Shown here: positions 43,102 to 52,216 of the stretch, one piece after another
How positions within the stretch are numbered: position 1 is the first letter of the stretch
How the letters are laid out: the number at the start of each line of letters is the position of its first letter
Origin: Cyanobacteriota bacterium
GTDB lineage: Bacteria; Cyanobacteriota; Cyanobacteriia; Cyanobacteriales; Microcoleaceae
Assembly (NCBI GenBank): GCA_025362325.1
Contig: JANYGO010000219.1
Coordinates: 1 to 56,532, forward strand
DNA: 56,532 nt
Direction: 5' to 3'
Program-made: the position numbers and the translations under genes
Notes under the pieces: generated by a model
The model's database searches: none
What the model was told of the DNA's origin: nothing
Seen by the model: the letters and a program-made list of their open reading frames with translations, nothing else

Positions 43102-44184
43102 ATGACTGAGAAACAAAACAGAACTTTACCGGCACAGGCAGCCCTCTGCCGGATTTTAGATGCAAATCTAGATCGATCGCGCGAAGGGTTGAGAATTATT
43201 GAAGAATGGTGCAGGTTTGGTCTTAACAGCGCTGATTTGGCCGGCGAGTGCAAGCAACTGCGTCAGGAATTGGCTGCTTGGCACGTCGCAGAATTGCGCA
43301 GCGCTAGGGATACGCCCGCCGATCCGGGTACGGACTTGACTCACCCGCAGGAGGAGCAGCGTTCGAGCATCCAGCAGCTACTGGAGGCGAATTTCTGTCG
43401 GGTGGAAGAAGCTCTGCGGGTACTGGAAGAGTACGGCAAAGTTTACGATCTGAATATGGGCAAGGCTTTTAAGCAGATGCGCTATCGGGTGTATACTCTC
43501 GAAAGCGATTTGTTGGCTTATCGGCGCTACCAGCAGTTACTTCGATCGCAGTTATACCTCGTAACTTCGCCCAGAGACAACTTGTTACCAGTCGTGGAAG
43601 CTGCTTTGCAAGGCGGGCTGACTTTGGTGCAGTACCGCGACAAAACCTCGGATGATGGGGTGAAGTTGGCGAATGTGCGGCAGATGAGCGAACTTTGTCA
43701 CCGCTATGATGCTTTGTTGATTGTGAACGATCGCGTGGATTTGGCGATCGCAGTGGATGCGGACGGCGTACACTTAGGGCAGCAAGATTTGCCTGTAGCC
43801 GAAGCGCGCAAGTTGCTCGGCCCGGGACGCATCATCGGCTGTTCGACTACCAATGGCGAGGAAATGCAGCGAGCTATTGATGCGGGAGCAGATTATATTG
43901 GAGTTGGGCCGGTTTACGAAACTCCCACGAAGCCCAACAAACCGGCGGCGGGTTTGGACTATGTGCGGTATGCTGCTAGTAAGTCGCCTGTTCCGTGGTT
44001 TGCGATCGGCGGAATTGATATCAACAACCTCGATGAAGTATTGAATGCCGGAGCTCAAAGGGTTGCCACAGTACGATCGATTATGGATGCAGAACAGCCT
44101 ACTTTAGTCACGCAGTTTTTCATCTCGCAGTTGATTCGGATGCAGAATCTGAAAGCTCAGAAAGCTTTGCAGCCAAAAACCTAG
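43102..44184 (+). CDS. thiE: Thiamine-phosphate synthase ThiE with N-terminal extension
   Basis: This 360-aa enzyme joins HMP-pyrophosphate and the thiazole phosphate to make thiamine phosphate. The TIM-barrel ThiE domain covers about 150-345, with VQYRDKTSDDGVK, IVNDRVDLAIAVDADGVHLGQQD, IIGCSTTNGEEM, YIGVGPVYETPTKP and AIGGID. The N-terminal about 140 residues (ILDANLDRSREGLRIIEEWCRF) are the extension seen in cyanobacterial ThiE; its role is not clear. The ATG at 43102 with AAGGTGG upstream was preferred to GTG at 43093. thiS follows after a repeat. Confidence 0.95.
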   Translation: MTEKQNRTLPAQAALCRILDANLDRSREGLRIIEEWCRFGLNSADLAGECKQLRQELAAWHVAELRSARDTPADPGTDLTHPQEEQRSSIQQLLEANFCRVEEALRVLEEYGKVYDLNMGKAFKQMRYRVYTLESDLLAYRRYQQLLRSQLYLVTSPRDNLLPVVEAALQGGLTLVQYRDKTSDDGVKLANVRQMSELCHRYDALLIVNDRVDLAIAVDADGVHLGQQDLPVAEARKLLGPGRIIGCSTTNGEEMQRAIDAGADYIGVGPVYETPTKPNKPAAGLDYVRYAASKSPVPWFAIGGIDINNLDEVLNAGAQRVATVRSIMDAEQPTLVTQFFISQLIRMQNLKAQKALQPKT

Positions 44185-44224
44185 GTTGATTGGCGATTTG
44201 TCGGGCGGGTTGAGTGCACCGATA

Positions 44225-44280
44225 TTCAACCCGCGTCGGCGGGTTTTGTCTGTGTACAAGCGGTTTCAACCGCCGAGTCT
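44225..44280. repeat. AACCCGC / GCGGGTT hairpin and GACGCGGTTTCAACCGCC-type repeat between thiE and thiS
   Basis: AACCCGCGTCGGCGGGTTTTG near 44229 forms a terminator-like hairpin. A GTACAAGCGGTTTCAACCGCC copy of the dispersed family follows. It separates thiE from thiS by 118 bp, so readthrough may be reduced. Confidence 0.85.
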
Positions 44281-44302
44281 TCTGAAAAATGATATTTTAA
44301 TC

Positions 44303-44515
44303 ATGATCAATCAAATTGCGCTACAAGTTAACGGAGAAAATCGCAATTGTGCGATCGGCACACCGTTACCAGAATTACTAGAACAATTAGGATTAAACCC
44401 GCGCTTAGTAGCTGTGGAGTACAACGGCGAAATCCTGCACAAACAATTTTGGGAAACCACAAAGATACAAGAGGGCGACATCCTAGAAGTTGTCACAATT
44501 GTCGGAGGAGGTTAG
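44303..44515 (+). CDS. thiS: Sulphur carrier protein ThiS
   Basis: ThiS is a 70-aa ubiquitin-fold carrier whose C-terminal Gly-Gly is adenylated and thiocarboxylated, and which donates sulphur to thiazole synthase ThiG. The end VVTIVGGG shows the needed tail (one extra Gly). The N-terminus MINQIALQVNGENR and TPLPELLEQLGL are typical. A longer frame from 44186 contains only repeat sequence and is not used. Confidence 0.93.
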   Translation: MINQIALQVNGENRNCAIGTPLPELLEQLGLNPRLVAVEYNGEILHKQFWETTKIQEGDILEVVTIVGGG

Positions 44516-44517
44516 AG

Positions 44518-44695
44518 CAAACGGCGGTTGAAACCGCGTCTACACAAACGAAGAGCAAACGGCGGTTGAAACCGCGTCTACACAAACGAAGTCCGCCTCC
44601 GCGGACTGAAGAAGACAACGTAATTTTAATCGCTTCTTCTTCAACCCGCGCACCATCCGGGTTTGGTTTGTATAGACGCGGTTCCAACCGCCCAA
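44518..44695. repeat. Cluster of GGCGGTTGAAACCGCGTCTACAC repeats after thiS
   Basis: Two direct copies (44522 and 44556) and an inverted copy near 44670 fill the gap between thiS (+) and rpmA (-). The first copy starts within 8 bp of the thiS stop. The arms can pair into a large hairpin that could end transcription from both sides. Confidence 0.92.
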
Positions 44696-44734
44696 TTATA
44701 TGAATTCCCAGGCAAAACCCAGGAACGCATAAAA

Positions 44735-45019
44735 TTAAACTGCGACAGCTTCAGCCACAGGTGCAACCACAGGATAAATGCTCACTTTCTTGCGAGTTTT
44801 GCCCTTTCTTTCAAAAGTCACAACACCATCAATCATGGCAAACAAAGTATCATCTCTGCCGATACCAACATTATTACCAGGGTGAACTTTTGTACCGCGT
44901 TGGCGGATCAAAATGTTGCCAGCTTTGACAACTTGACCGCCGTACTTTTTGACACCCAGACGCTGCGAATTAGAATCGCGTCCGTTACGTGTACTGCCTG
45001 TACCTTTCTTATGGGCCAT
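44735..45019 (-). CDS. rpmA: 50S ribosomal protein L27
   Basis: L27 is a 94-aa large-subunit protein near the peptidyl-transferase centre. The N-terminal [22 protein letters not shown] and [22 protein letters not shown] segments are diagnostic. There is no cleavable N-terminal extension of the firmicute type. It is co-transcribed with rplU, 27 bp upstream. Confidence 0.98.
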   Translation of the reverse strand: MAHKKGTGSTRNGRDSNSQRLGVKKYGGQVVKAGNILIRQRGTKVHPGNNVGIGRDDTLFAMIDGVVTFERKGKTRKKVSIYPVVAPVAEAVAV

Positions 45020-45046
45020 AATGTCCTCAACTGTATTTACTATTGT

Positions 45047-45439
45047 TTATTCTGATTCAATTTCGCCAGTTTGGGGAGTTTCAACAACTGCTTGAGTTAA
45101 GTCTCTAGCGGCTATGACTGTACCGTTGACTGTAATAGAGTCAATCATAAACCGAGTTGTTTCTTGACGGTGCCCTTTTTTCTTCCGAGTTTTCTTTTTC
45201 GGCTTCATCTTGTAGACGAGGACTTTGCGGCCCCGGAAATGCCGGAGCACGGTTCCTTCTACAGTGGCATTTTCTAGTAAAGGCTGGCCGATATGAACAT
45301 CGTCTTCGTGCTGTACCAGAAATACTTTGTCAATGGTGACTTTTGATTCAGCTTCCACGTGAAGCAGTTCGATGTCGTAGAAGCGGCCCGGTTCTACTCG
45401 AAATTGTTTGCCGCCGGTCTCAATAATTGCGTAGGTCAT
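45047..45439 (-). CDS. rplU: 50S ribosomal protein L21
   Basis: L21 is a 130-aa large-subunit protein binding 23S rRNA. MTYAIIETGGKQFRVEPG, the VLVYKMKPKKKTRKKKGHRQ basic stretch and RFMIDSI are typical. The C-terminal extension (about 105-130) is longer than in E. coli, as common in cyanobacteria. It heads the rplU-rpmA operon. The promoter must lie in 45440-45600; I see nothing else in the 256-bp gap to the next gene except CATTGGT short repeats near 45478-45500. Confidence 0.97.
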   Translation of the reverse strand: MTYAIIETGGKQFRVEPGRFYDIELLHVEAESKVTIDKVFLVQHEDDVHIGQPLLENATVEGTVLRHFRGRKVLVYKMKPKKKTRKKKGHRQETTRFMIDSITVNGTVIAARDLTQAVVETPQTGEIESE

Positions 45440-45695
45440 GGGATAGTCGTTGGGTTTGCCGTACAGGTAGCTGGTTAGTCATTGGTCATTGGTCATCAGA
45501 AATGGACTTTTGACGGCTGACTGCTCTCCAGCTTTTGGAATGTCTCGACCTGATCCGAGCAGGATTTAGACAGACAACCTACAATTATTGCTGATTTGGG
45601 TATTTTTGTCAAGTTCGATCGCCCTACTAATTTCAAATTAGGGATAAAATAGAAGATGCTGGACTTTTTTATCCAAAACGGCGATCGACCTACAT

Positions 45696-45911
45696 TCAAG
45701 CAGTCGCAGAACACCTGCTACTTCGCAACAATTCCAAAGCCTGATGTCTTACCCTGCCCTCCATCACCTCTTTTTGCAAAGTAATAAAAGCCTCAAAATC
45801 TTCTAAACCGTACTTAGTCATCTGCAACTGCTGTCGCAACAGTTCTTCTGCCTCAACCGTTAAATAACCCGTTTTCAAAGCTTTTCCGACAATGGTACTG
45901 ATTAAAGTCAT
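45696..45911 (-). CDS. Small conserved-looking hypothetical protein
   Basis: This 71-aa soluble protein begins MTLISTIVGKALKTGYLTVE, with EELLRQQLQMTKYG and ITLQKEVMEGRVRHQ in its helical middle. I do not recognise a named family, though it looks like short cyanobacterial proteins annotated only as hypothetical. AGGGTG precedes the ATG at 45911; the frame is open 16 codons further. It is not in an obvious operon. Confidence 0.65.
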   Translation of the reverse strand: MTLISTIVGKALKTGYLTVEAEELLRQQLQMTKYGLEDFEAFITLQKEVMEGRVRHQALELLRSSRCSATA

Positions 45912-46244
45912 AGTAAATTCACCCTGAAGGCACGCACGTAAACAGTGGAGTTGTGTCACCAGACTAACTCAGATTTTAGTTTGTTTCCCGATCGCCCTTC
46001 AAATAGGTCAAATCTACCTTAAGGCATATTTAAATTTATCGATTTGTCACCTAGGGAATTGTATCAATTTTTACTAGAGAATGCGATCGAACTGATGATT
46101 TCACAACGATTATTAAAACTATAGCTACAGATAAATAATGCGCGACACTAAAAAAATAGCAATCCCTTGCCCTGCTTAGCAATTATCTAATTTTAATAAT
46201 TGATATCAGATTGAAAACTGTAGCAAAAATTTTGGCAAGAGGGA
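45912..46244. other. 333-bp intergenic region
   Basis: This AT-rich region shows no gene, no repeat-family copy and no clear terminator. It lies between two genes transcribed in the same (minus) direction. Confidence 0.4.
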
Positions 46245-46745
46245 TTAGTTGGTTTCTAACAACAGTCGCCATTCTCTGACAGCAAAGGGAGGAACCAGCA
46301 ACGCAGCTTTTTTTTCACCTTTCACAGGCAAGTTCAACCGCAAGGGCTGATTACTTTCGACTTGTGTAATTATTGATTTAAAATCGTATTCTCCGACATT
46401 AATCGGCAAATCAGACTCGCTCCAAATATCATTAGCGATGCCAATTGCGCGACTTCCCGCAGCCACATTCAGCGGCACAGGGTGCTCCAATTGAGTTCCG
46501 GGAAACCCTACCAATCTCAGGTTAAATGAGTTTACTACTCCCGACTTTACTCGCTTGTACAAAACAACTTGCCACGCTTTCTCATCAGTATCGCGCAGGC
46601 TTTGTACGGAACGAAACATTACTCTGTCGCCCGCTTCTGGATACTTGTGAATTGAAGCCAAAGCGGGCGGGCTGACAGCTAAGGTTAGATACAAGCACAA
46701 GCTAATGATTGTTAAAGTTTTACGCCAAAAAATATGATTATTCAA
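46245..46745 (-). CDS. Secreted DUF3122-like protein
   Basis: This 166-aa protein has a signal peptide (about 8-30, KTLTIISLCLYLTLAVSPPALAS). The mature part has the pattern YPEAGDRVMFRSVQSLRD, WQVVLYKR, FNLRLVGFPG and REWRLLLETN, which I associate with the cyanobacterial DUF3122 family. The start is TTG (46743-46745), set by GGAGG 8 nt upstream, since no ATG or GTG is placed suitably; a 210-aa version with an earlier start lacks a ribosome site and signal logic. The function is unknown; it lies before petJ and is probably periplasmic or lumenal. Confidence 0.78.
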   Translation of the reverse strand: MNNHIFWRKTLTIISLCLYLTLAVSPPALASIHKYPEAGDRVMFRSVQSLRDTDEKAWQVVLYKRVKSGVVNSFNLRLVGFPGTQLEHPVPLNVAAGSRAIGIANDIWSESDLPINVGEYDFKSIITQVESNQPLRLNLPVKGEKKAALLVPPFAVREWRLLLETN

Positions 46746-46852
46746 GTTGCAATACCTCCGATTTTTTCCATTTACAGAACTTACGCCCGAAAAGGTTTTA
46801 CTATTAAAACAGACGACATTGCAGAATTTTTGGACTGATAAATCGACCGCAG

Positions 46853-46888
46853 ATGTAAGGCAGATTACGCAGATCAACGCAGATTATT
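46853..46888. repeat. CGCAGAT repeats
   Basis: The string CGCAGAT occurs repeatedly here (for example near 46853, 46869 and 46879), as it does at 28360-28388, where it forms the end of the DNA methylase gene. It is a short dispersed repeat that lies between the DUF3122-like gene and petJ. Confidence 0.75.
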
Positions 46889-46940
46889 TCAAAATAATTT
46901 GCGAAGGAATGCAATGCAAGTCTATTAGAGATAGTCTAGT

Positions 46941-47324
46941 TTATTTCCAATCGGTTTCGGCTTGGGATAGTACGTAGGCTGAAACATCGATAATTTGTTG
47001 TTCTGACAAACGATCTTTGTAAGCGGGCATAATTCCTTTACCGTTGGTTACTAAGTTGGAAATATTGGCGATAGAATCCATGCCGTATTTTTTTAAGGCT
47101 TTTTGTTTCAAGTTTTTGCCGCGCCTGATAATGTTGCCGCCGTTGATGTGACAGCCTGCACAGTTGGCGCTGAAGACTTCGGCGGCGGTTGCGGTTGCGG
47201 TTGCGGGAGTTGTCGCTGTATCTGCGATCGCGATTTGGGAATTAGTAGCGATTTCTACAAATCCCAGCGTCAGTATCAATAGAGCGACGGTGAGATTTTT
47301 TTTCAAGTTAATTAGGGAAATCAT
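46941..47324 (-). CDS. petJ: Cytochrome c6
   Basis: Cytochrome c6 is a 127-aa lumenal haem protein that carries electrons from cytochrome b6f to photosystem I or to cytochrome oxidase. The signal peptide covers about 1-35 (ALLILTLGFVEIATNSQIAIAD). The haem site is CAGCH near 55-59. The Met ligand lies in GKGIMPAYKDRLS, and the end is VLSQAETDWK. An Ala/Thr-rich stretch just after the signal is unusual. The gene is monocistronic. Confidence 0.94.
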   Translation of the reverse strand: MISLINLKKNLTVALLILTLGFVEIATNSQIAIADTATTPATATATAAEVFSANCAGCHINGGNIIRRGKNLKQKALKKYGMDSIANISNLVTNGKGIMPAYKDRLSEQQIIDVSAYVLSQAETDWK

Positions 47325-47398
47325 TTATTTGCAGCTTGAAAAACAGTGCTTGATTTGATGATACCATTAAATACAGATTTTGGGGTTTAATCAGTGAT

Positions 47399-48886
47399 TT
47401 ATTCTTCCCAATCAAATGTACGAGTGACAGCTTTTTTCCACAAATTATACTTTTGCTCCCGAAGTGCGATCAGCATTTGTGCTTCCCAAGTAAAATCCAC
47501 CGCCCAATTGTCCCGCAATTCCGCTAGTTTGCTCCAAAAACCCACCGCCAAACCAGCCGCATAAGCCGCGCCCAGTGCAGTAGTTTCTGCTACCGCAGGC
47601 CGCACCACAGGCACTCCCAAAACATCGCTCTGAAACTGCATCAGCGTGTGATTTACCACCATGCCGCCGTCTACTTTTAAAGACAAAAGCTGCACGCCCG
47701 AATCCTGATTCATCGCATCCAATACTTCCCGCGTTTGCCACGCTGTAGCTTCCAATACTGCGCGCGCAATGTGTGCCTTAGTCGCGTAGCGAGTTAAACC
47801 TGCAATTACTCCCCGGGCGCTGTCTTGCCAATAGGGCGCGTAGAGTCCAGAAAAAGCCGGCACAATGTAAACTCCGCCGCTGTCTTCGACTGTATTTGCT
47901 AATGTTTCTACTTCCGCAGATGTGTTGATGATGCCCAAATTGTCCCGCAGCCACTGTACTAATGCTCCGGCGATCGCAATACTGCCTTCCAGGGCATACA
48001 CAGCGGGCGATTCTCCGAGCTTGTAGGCTACTGTTGTCAGCAATCCGTGGTTTGAAGGGACGATCGCCTCACCAGTATTCAGCAGCATAAAACAGCCTGT
48101 ACCGTAAGTATTCTTCGCCTCGCCAACACTAAAACAAGTTTGCCCAATCAAAGCTGCGTGCTGATCTCCCAAAGCAGCAGCAATTGGAACACCATCTAAC
48201 AATCCTTTCGCAGTGCCAAAAACGTGACTCGAAGGGCAAATTTCCGGCAGAATCCGGTGGGGAATTCCCATGATTTCCAAAGTTTCCGCATCCCAATCGA
48301 GGGTTTGCAAATCCATCAGCATTGTGCGGCTAGCGTTGGTAACATCGGTAACGTGCGCGCCGCCTGTCAGGTGCCAAATTAGAAAAGCATCGACATTGCC
48401 AAAAATCGCATCGCCTCGAATTGCCGCTTCCCGCAATCCTGCGATATTGTCCAGCATCCACTTGATTTTCGGCCCGCTGAAATAAGTTGCTAGCGGCAAA
48501 CCGCAGCGATCGCGAAATCGATCTTTGCCGTCAACTTCTGCTAAGCTAGTACAAATTTGATGAGTGCGGGTATCTTGCCACACAATCGCATTACCGTAGG
48601 ATTTGCCCGTGTTTTTGTCCCAAACAATTGCAGTTTCGCGCTGGTTGGCAATCCCGAGAGCCGCAATATCTTTCGGGTCTATATTGCCAATTTCCAGGGT
48701 ATTTTTAATCACACTTTGGGTGCGCTGCCAAATTTCATCGGGATTGTGCTCAACCCATCCCGGTTGTGGATAAATCTGCTGGTGTTCTTGTTGGTTGCTG
48801 CAAATTATCTGTCCCCGGTGATCGAATACCATAAACCTGGTGCTGGTGGTTCCTTGGTCGATCGCTGCTACGTATTTTTTGGTCAA
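47399..48886 (-). CDS. glpK: Glycerol kinase
   Basis: Glycerol kinase (495 aa) phosphorylates glycerol to glycerol 3-phosphate for lipid synthesis or catabolism. The FGGY-family signatures [18 protein letters not shown] near 8-25, the [11 protein letters not shown] substrate region, [17 protein letters not shown] ATP region ([16 protein letters not shown]), [13 protein letters not shown] and [17 protein letters not shown] are all present. It is complete. It is divergent from the DUF99 gene by 98 bp. Confidence 0.97.
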   Translation of the reverse strand: MTKKYVAAIDQGTTSTRFMVFDHRGQIICSNQQEHQQIYPQPGWVEHNPDEIWQRTQSVIKNTLEIGNIDPKDIAALGIANQRETAIVWDKNTGKSYGNAIVWQDTRTHQICTSLAEVDGKDRFRDRCGLPLATYFSGPKIKWMLDNIAGLREAAIRGDAIFGNVDAFLIWHLTGGAHVTDVTNASRTMLMDLQTLDWDAETLEIMGIPHRILPEICPSSHVFGTAKGLLDGVPIAAALGDQHAALIGQTCFSVGEAKNTYGTGCFMLLNTGEAIVPSNHGLLTTVAYKLGESPAVYALEGSIAIAGALVQWLRDNLGIINTSAEVETLANTVEDSGGVYIVPAFSGLYAPYWQDSARGVIAGLTRYATKAHIARAVLEATAWQTREVLDAMNQDSGVQLLSLKVDGGMVVNHTLMQFQSDVLGVPVVRPAVAETTALGAAYAAGLAVGFWSKLAELRDNWAVDFTWEAQMLIALREQKYNLWKKAVTRTFDWEE

Positions 48887-48984
48887 GTATTTAAAACCTT
48901 TTTCGCAATCAAGCCTTTAATATTTATGATAATATGTAAAATTCAAATTAATCTAAAAATTTTTAGTTTAGGGAATTCCCTACT

Positions 48985-49569
48985 TTGAAACTAGCAGAAT
49001 TGCTGAGGCTCGATCGCACAATTAAGGTTATCGGCTTTGATGACGCACCCTTTTCTCGTACCAGCGACAGTCTCGTGTCGATCGCGGGCATAGTCTGCGG
49101 GAACACTCGATTTGAAGGAATGGTCTGGGGACAAGTCCTCCCAGACGGATTAGATGCCACTGACACTATTTCTGGGCTACTGCTAGGAGGCAAATTTCTG
49201 CCGCAATTGCATCTCGTTTTGCTAGACGGAATTGCTGTCGGCGGCTTCAATATTATTGACCTTCGGGAGTTAGCATCGCGGCTGCAAATTCCGTGCGTTG
49301 CTGTCATGCGCCGCCAACCAGATTTAGCTGCTGTCGAAAAAGCTCTACGCCATTTACCAGACTCGGAATACCGTTTAGAATTATTGCGCCGCGCTGGTAA
49401 AATTCACGCTTTTGAGCCTTTCTTTTTTCAAGTCTGCGGCGAACAACCGGAAGTAATTGCGTTGGTGCTCCAGCGTTTGACTGATACTGGTAAAGTTCCT
49501 GAAGCTTTGCGTTTGGCTCATTTGATTGGTGCGGCGGTTATTACTGGTGTTAGCGGCAGTTCTGCTTAA
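48985..49569 (+). CDS. DUF99 family protein (endonuclease V-like fold)
   Basis: This 194-aa soluble protein has the DUF99 signature IKVIGFDDAPFSR, GIVCGNTRFEGMVWGQV, LLDGIAVGGFNIIDL and a C-terminal EALRLAHLIGAAVITGVSG. The family is mostly archaeal and cyanobacterial and has a fold similar to endonuclease V. Its function is unknown. The start is TTG at 48985; the core begins with KLAELLRLDRTI and no ATG precedes it. Confidence 0.88.
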   Translation: MKLAELLRLDRTIKVIGFDDAPFSRTSDSLVSIAGIVCGNTRFEGMVWGQVLPDGLDATDTISGLLLGGKFLPQLHLVLLDGIAVGGFNIIDLRELASRLQIPCVAVMRRQPDLAAVEKALRHLPDSEYRLELLRRAGKIHAFEPFFFQVCGEQPEVIALVLQRLTDTGKVPEALRLAHLIGAAVITGVSGSSA

Positions 49570-49606
49570 ATTAATTATCTGCGATTTAATTTACAACAAT
49601 CAAAAA

Positions 49607-49669
49607 GGTTCGTAGTGAGGACTTTAGTCCGCTAATTTGGATGCGGACTAAAGTCCGCACTACGAACCA
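49607..49669. repeat. GGTTCGTAGTGAGGACTTTAGTCC palindrome between convergent genes
   Basis: GGTTCGTAGTG plus ACTTTAGTCCGC faces its reverse complement (GCGGACTAAAGT plus CACTACGAACC) around a 10-nt loop. It sits between the stops of the DUF99 gene (+) and the next gene (-), and could end both transcripts. Confidence 0.92.
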
Positions 49670-49678
49670 ACTCATGAT

Positions 49679-50887
49679 TTAGCTTCCGACAATCTCGCCC
49701 TCAATTTCACCGAATTCGATTTTAGTTCCCAAGGCTAAAGTCAGGGTATTTTCAGGTTCAACCATTTTTATGTCACCTTGACTGTCTGTAGCCCACCAAG
49801 AGCGATCGCCCAAATTGGTCAATCCCAATGATAGCTCGTTTCGCGATCGAGAAATCACCGTAGCTACAACACCATTAGATGCCGTAGCTGTTAAACTCGG
49901 GATGTCAGAGGCGAATAGCTGAGTACCCGCAGTCAGAGGAATAACTCGACTTCCTAATTTCAGCAAAAATTGACGGCTGGCAGAAGCAGATGCGGTCGAT
50001 TTTTGCGATATAATACTAGGCGAAACCTGAGCAGAAGTTGCAGCGGGCAAATCAGAGTTTCCGACTGTAATTGTACAGTTGCCGATTCTCTTTTGGTCGC
50101 CCGATCGCAAATAACTCACCGCCCCGCTATCAAAATTCTCGCAGACAATTTGACCAGCTTCCAATTGAAAGCGCATAGCCAGCGGCGCAACATTCGGAAT
50201 GCAGATAATAGACAAATTTTCATCGCTGCCAAAAGTCACCGGTTCGGCACCAACAGTCAGAGTGCGATTGACTCCAGTATCGTAACTAATTACCAGCCAA
50301 GCTTTGTTGAACAAAGTTTCGGCGACAACTAGCATAATTCCAATCCAAAAGCCGATCGCCGCACAGCCAGCCAAACGGCCCGCCGTACCGGATAAACTAT
50401 AAGCAAACAGAATAAACAAACAGCCGCCCAAAACTCCGCCAACACCGCCGCCACCCGCGCCGCGAAGCATTCCTAAATTAGGAATCCGTTTGGCAAGTCC
50501 AAGTCCTAACAAACTGCCAGCTATTCCCCAGCAAATTACCCGCAATAACTCATTTTCGCCGTCGCCAATCCCGCTAAAAATACCTTCAGCGATCGCCCCA
50601 GAAACAGCCCCCGCGATTAAACCAAACAATCCGCCATTTTTCAAAGACTGTTTAATTTGAGGCTTGCCTTTGATATAGTAATAATAGCCGAACATAACAG
50701 CCGTAGCAATGCCGCCGCCTACCAATCCAAACCAGCGAGCTGTAGACAAGACACTATCAAAAACAGATTCTGAATTATTGAGTCGGTGCATGAAAGGTTC
50801 GGTGAGGAGATTGCCGGCGAAACCGCCGACAGCACCGCTAATCCCAAACTGCAAAGCTTTTTTAAGGGCTGATAGATTTCTTTTCAC
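49679..50887 (-). CDS. Glycine-zipper membrane protein with FHA-like domain
   Basis: This is a 402-aa protein. Residues about 10-200 form several hydrophobic Gly-zipper helices (GISGAVGGFAGNLL, GLVGGGIATAVMFG, GLIAGAVSGAIAEGIF, AGGGGVGGVLGGCLFILF). Residues about 205-272 (RTLTVGAEPVTFGSDENLSI) look like an FHA fold, a cytosolic phosphopeptide reader. The C-terminal about 120 residues form a small beta domain (IPLTAGTQLFASDI, LGTKIEFGEIEGEI). I know no named family for the whole. It may pass kinase signals to the membrane (inference from the FHA-like part and the two kinases in this window). Confidence 0.8.
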   Translation of the reverse strand: MKRNLSALKKALQFGISGAVGGFAGNLLTEPFMHRLNNSESVFDSVLSTARWFGLVGGGIATAVMFGYYYYIKGKPQIKQSLKNGGLFGLIAGAVSGAIAEGIFSGIGDGENELLRVICWGIAGSLLGLGLAKRIPNLGMLRGAGGGGVGGVLGGCLFILFAYSLSGTAGRLAGCAAIGFWIGIMLVVAETLFNKAWLVISYDTGVNRTLTVGAEPVTFGSDENLSIICIPNVAPLAMRFQLEAGQIVCENFDSGAVSYLRSGDQKRIGNCTITVGNSDLPAATSAQVSPSIISQKSTASASASRQFLLKLGSRVIPLTAGTQLFASDIPSLTATASNGVVATVISRSRNELSLGLTNLGDRSWWATDSQGDIKMVEPENTLTLALGTKIEFGEIEGEIVGS

Positions 50888-51567
50888 GGCGCACCTGATT
50901 GAAAGTGAGAGTCAAATTGAGCTACAAGAAAGAAAGTCACGATTTCCGATCATACCTTTGGCCGCCTGTCTCCCCTCTGTCTCCCTTCCCTCCCTCTTGC
51001 GGGAAAAGTTTTTGAGCCTCGCGCCGACTCACTGGCCCGAAATGCCTCAAGGCTCGATCGCCCGCAACCATTGCTGCTAGATAACTTTAGCGATTTTTTT
51101 CACTGTGAAACTTTCACCGGGAAGACCCCAGCTTGGGCCCGAATATGAAAAGGAATGTTACAAACTATTACAGTAACACTCAGAATGTGAACATAATGCC
51201 TCAAAATACTTGCCAGAGGTAGTTGTGTCACAGAAGCAATATCCTGACTAACTGCCCGACAGTCACTCGATCGCCACTAAGTGGCCTGCTGCAATCTCGA
51301 TCGTAGATTAAAGATCGCATCAGTCATTTGTGGTATTCTAAGCGACAGGCTTAGTGCGAGCACCGACCAAGCGCACCGGCGTGAAGAACCAGCGCCGTCA
51401 AACGCCCAAGGAGTCGATCGGCAACAACTTAAACAGTTGCTGGGTTAGGTTCCCCAAAGCGTTAAAGCTCCTGCCGCAAGCCAGAGGTACGGGACGGGTG
51501 CGCCCGCCGTCGCTAGCTCAGCGCGGAGCAGTTCACAATTGCAAAATATCCAGCGGGTACACACAAG
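50888..51567. promoter_or_regulatory. Long upstream region of apcABC
   Basis: This 680-bp non-coding region precedes apcA. Phycobilisome core operons in cyanobacteria usually have long leaders and strong promoters. AT-rich -10 candidates are present, but I cannot assign one. No apcE gene is seen, and no recognised riboswitch. An open frame at 51354-51608 is a shadow. Confidence 0.5.
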
Positions 51568-52053
51568 ATGAGTATCGTCACCAAATCAATCGTCAATGCA
51601 GACGCTGAAGCTCGCTACCTGAGCCCAGGCGAATTAGATCGGATCAAAAGCTTCGTCACCTCTGGTGAACGCCGCGTCCGCATCGCCCAAATTTTGAGCG
51701 AATCTCGCGAACGCATCGTCAAGCAAGCCGGCGACCAACTTTTCCAAAAGCGCCCTGATGTTGTTTCTCCCGGCGGCAACGCTTACGGCGAAGAAATGAC
51801 CGCAACTTGCTTGCGCGACTTGGATTACTACCTGCGTTTGATCACCTACGGAATCGTAGCTGGCGACATTACCCCGATCGAAGAAATCGGTATTGTCGGC
51901 GTCCGCGAAATGTACAAATCCTTGGGAACCCCGATTGAAGCCGTAGCCGAAGGCATTCGCGCTATGAAAAATGCAGCTTCTTCGCTGCTTTCTGGAGAAG
52001 ATGCTTCCGAAGCTTCCTCTTACTTCGACTATGTTATCGGTGCGATGCAGTAA
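51568..52053 (+). CDS. apcA: Allophycocyanin alpha subunit ApcA
   Basis: ApcA is a 161-aa phycobilisome core subunit that carries one phycocyanobilin at Cys81 ([12 protein letters not shown]). It forms trimers with ApcB and passes excitation to the photosystems. [20 protein letters not shown] is the family start. It is the first gene of apcA-apcB-apcC. The gap to apcB (163 bp) holds repeated AAATCCC and TTTTAGATT units. Start is ATG at 51568. Confidence 0.98.
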   Translation: MSIVTKSIVNADAEARYLSPGELDRIKSFVTSGERRVRIAQILSESRERIVKQAGDQLFQKRPDVVSPGGNAYGEEMTATCLRDLDYYLRLITYGIVAGDITPIEEIGIVGVREMYKSLGTPIEAVAEGIRAMKNAASSLLSGEDASEASSYFDYVIGAMQ

Positions 52054-52216
52054 AGATTTTAGATTAAAGATTTTTGATTGCAGAATAGGGAGTTGCCGGC
52101 ACTAAGCCCAAAGCTTTTGCAGATAACAAACCAGAGATAAATCGAAAATCCCAAATCCCAAATCCCAGCTACAAAATTGGACTGAACTCAGCCACTTTCT
52201 AGGAAACAAGACCATC

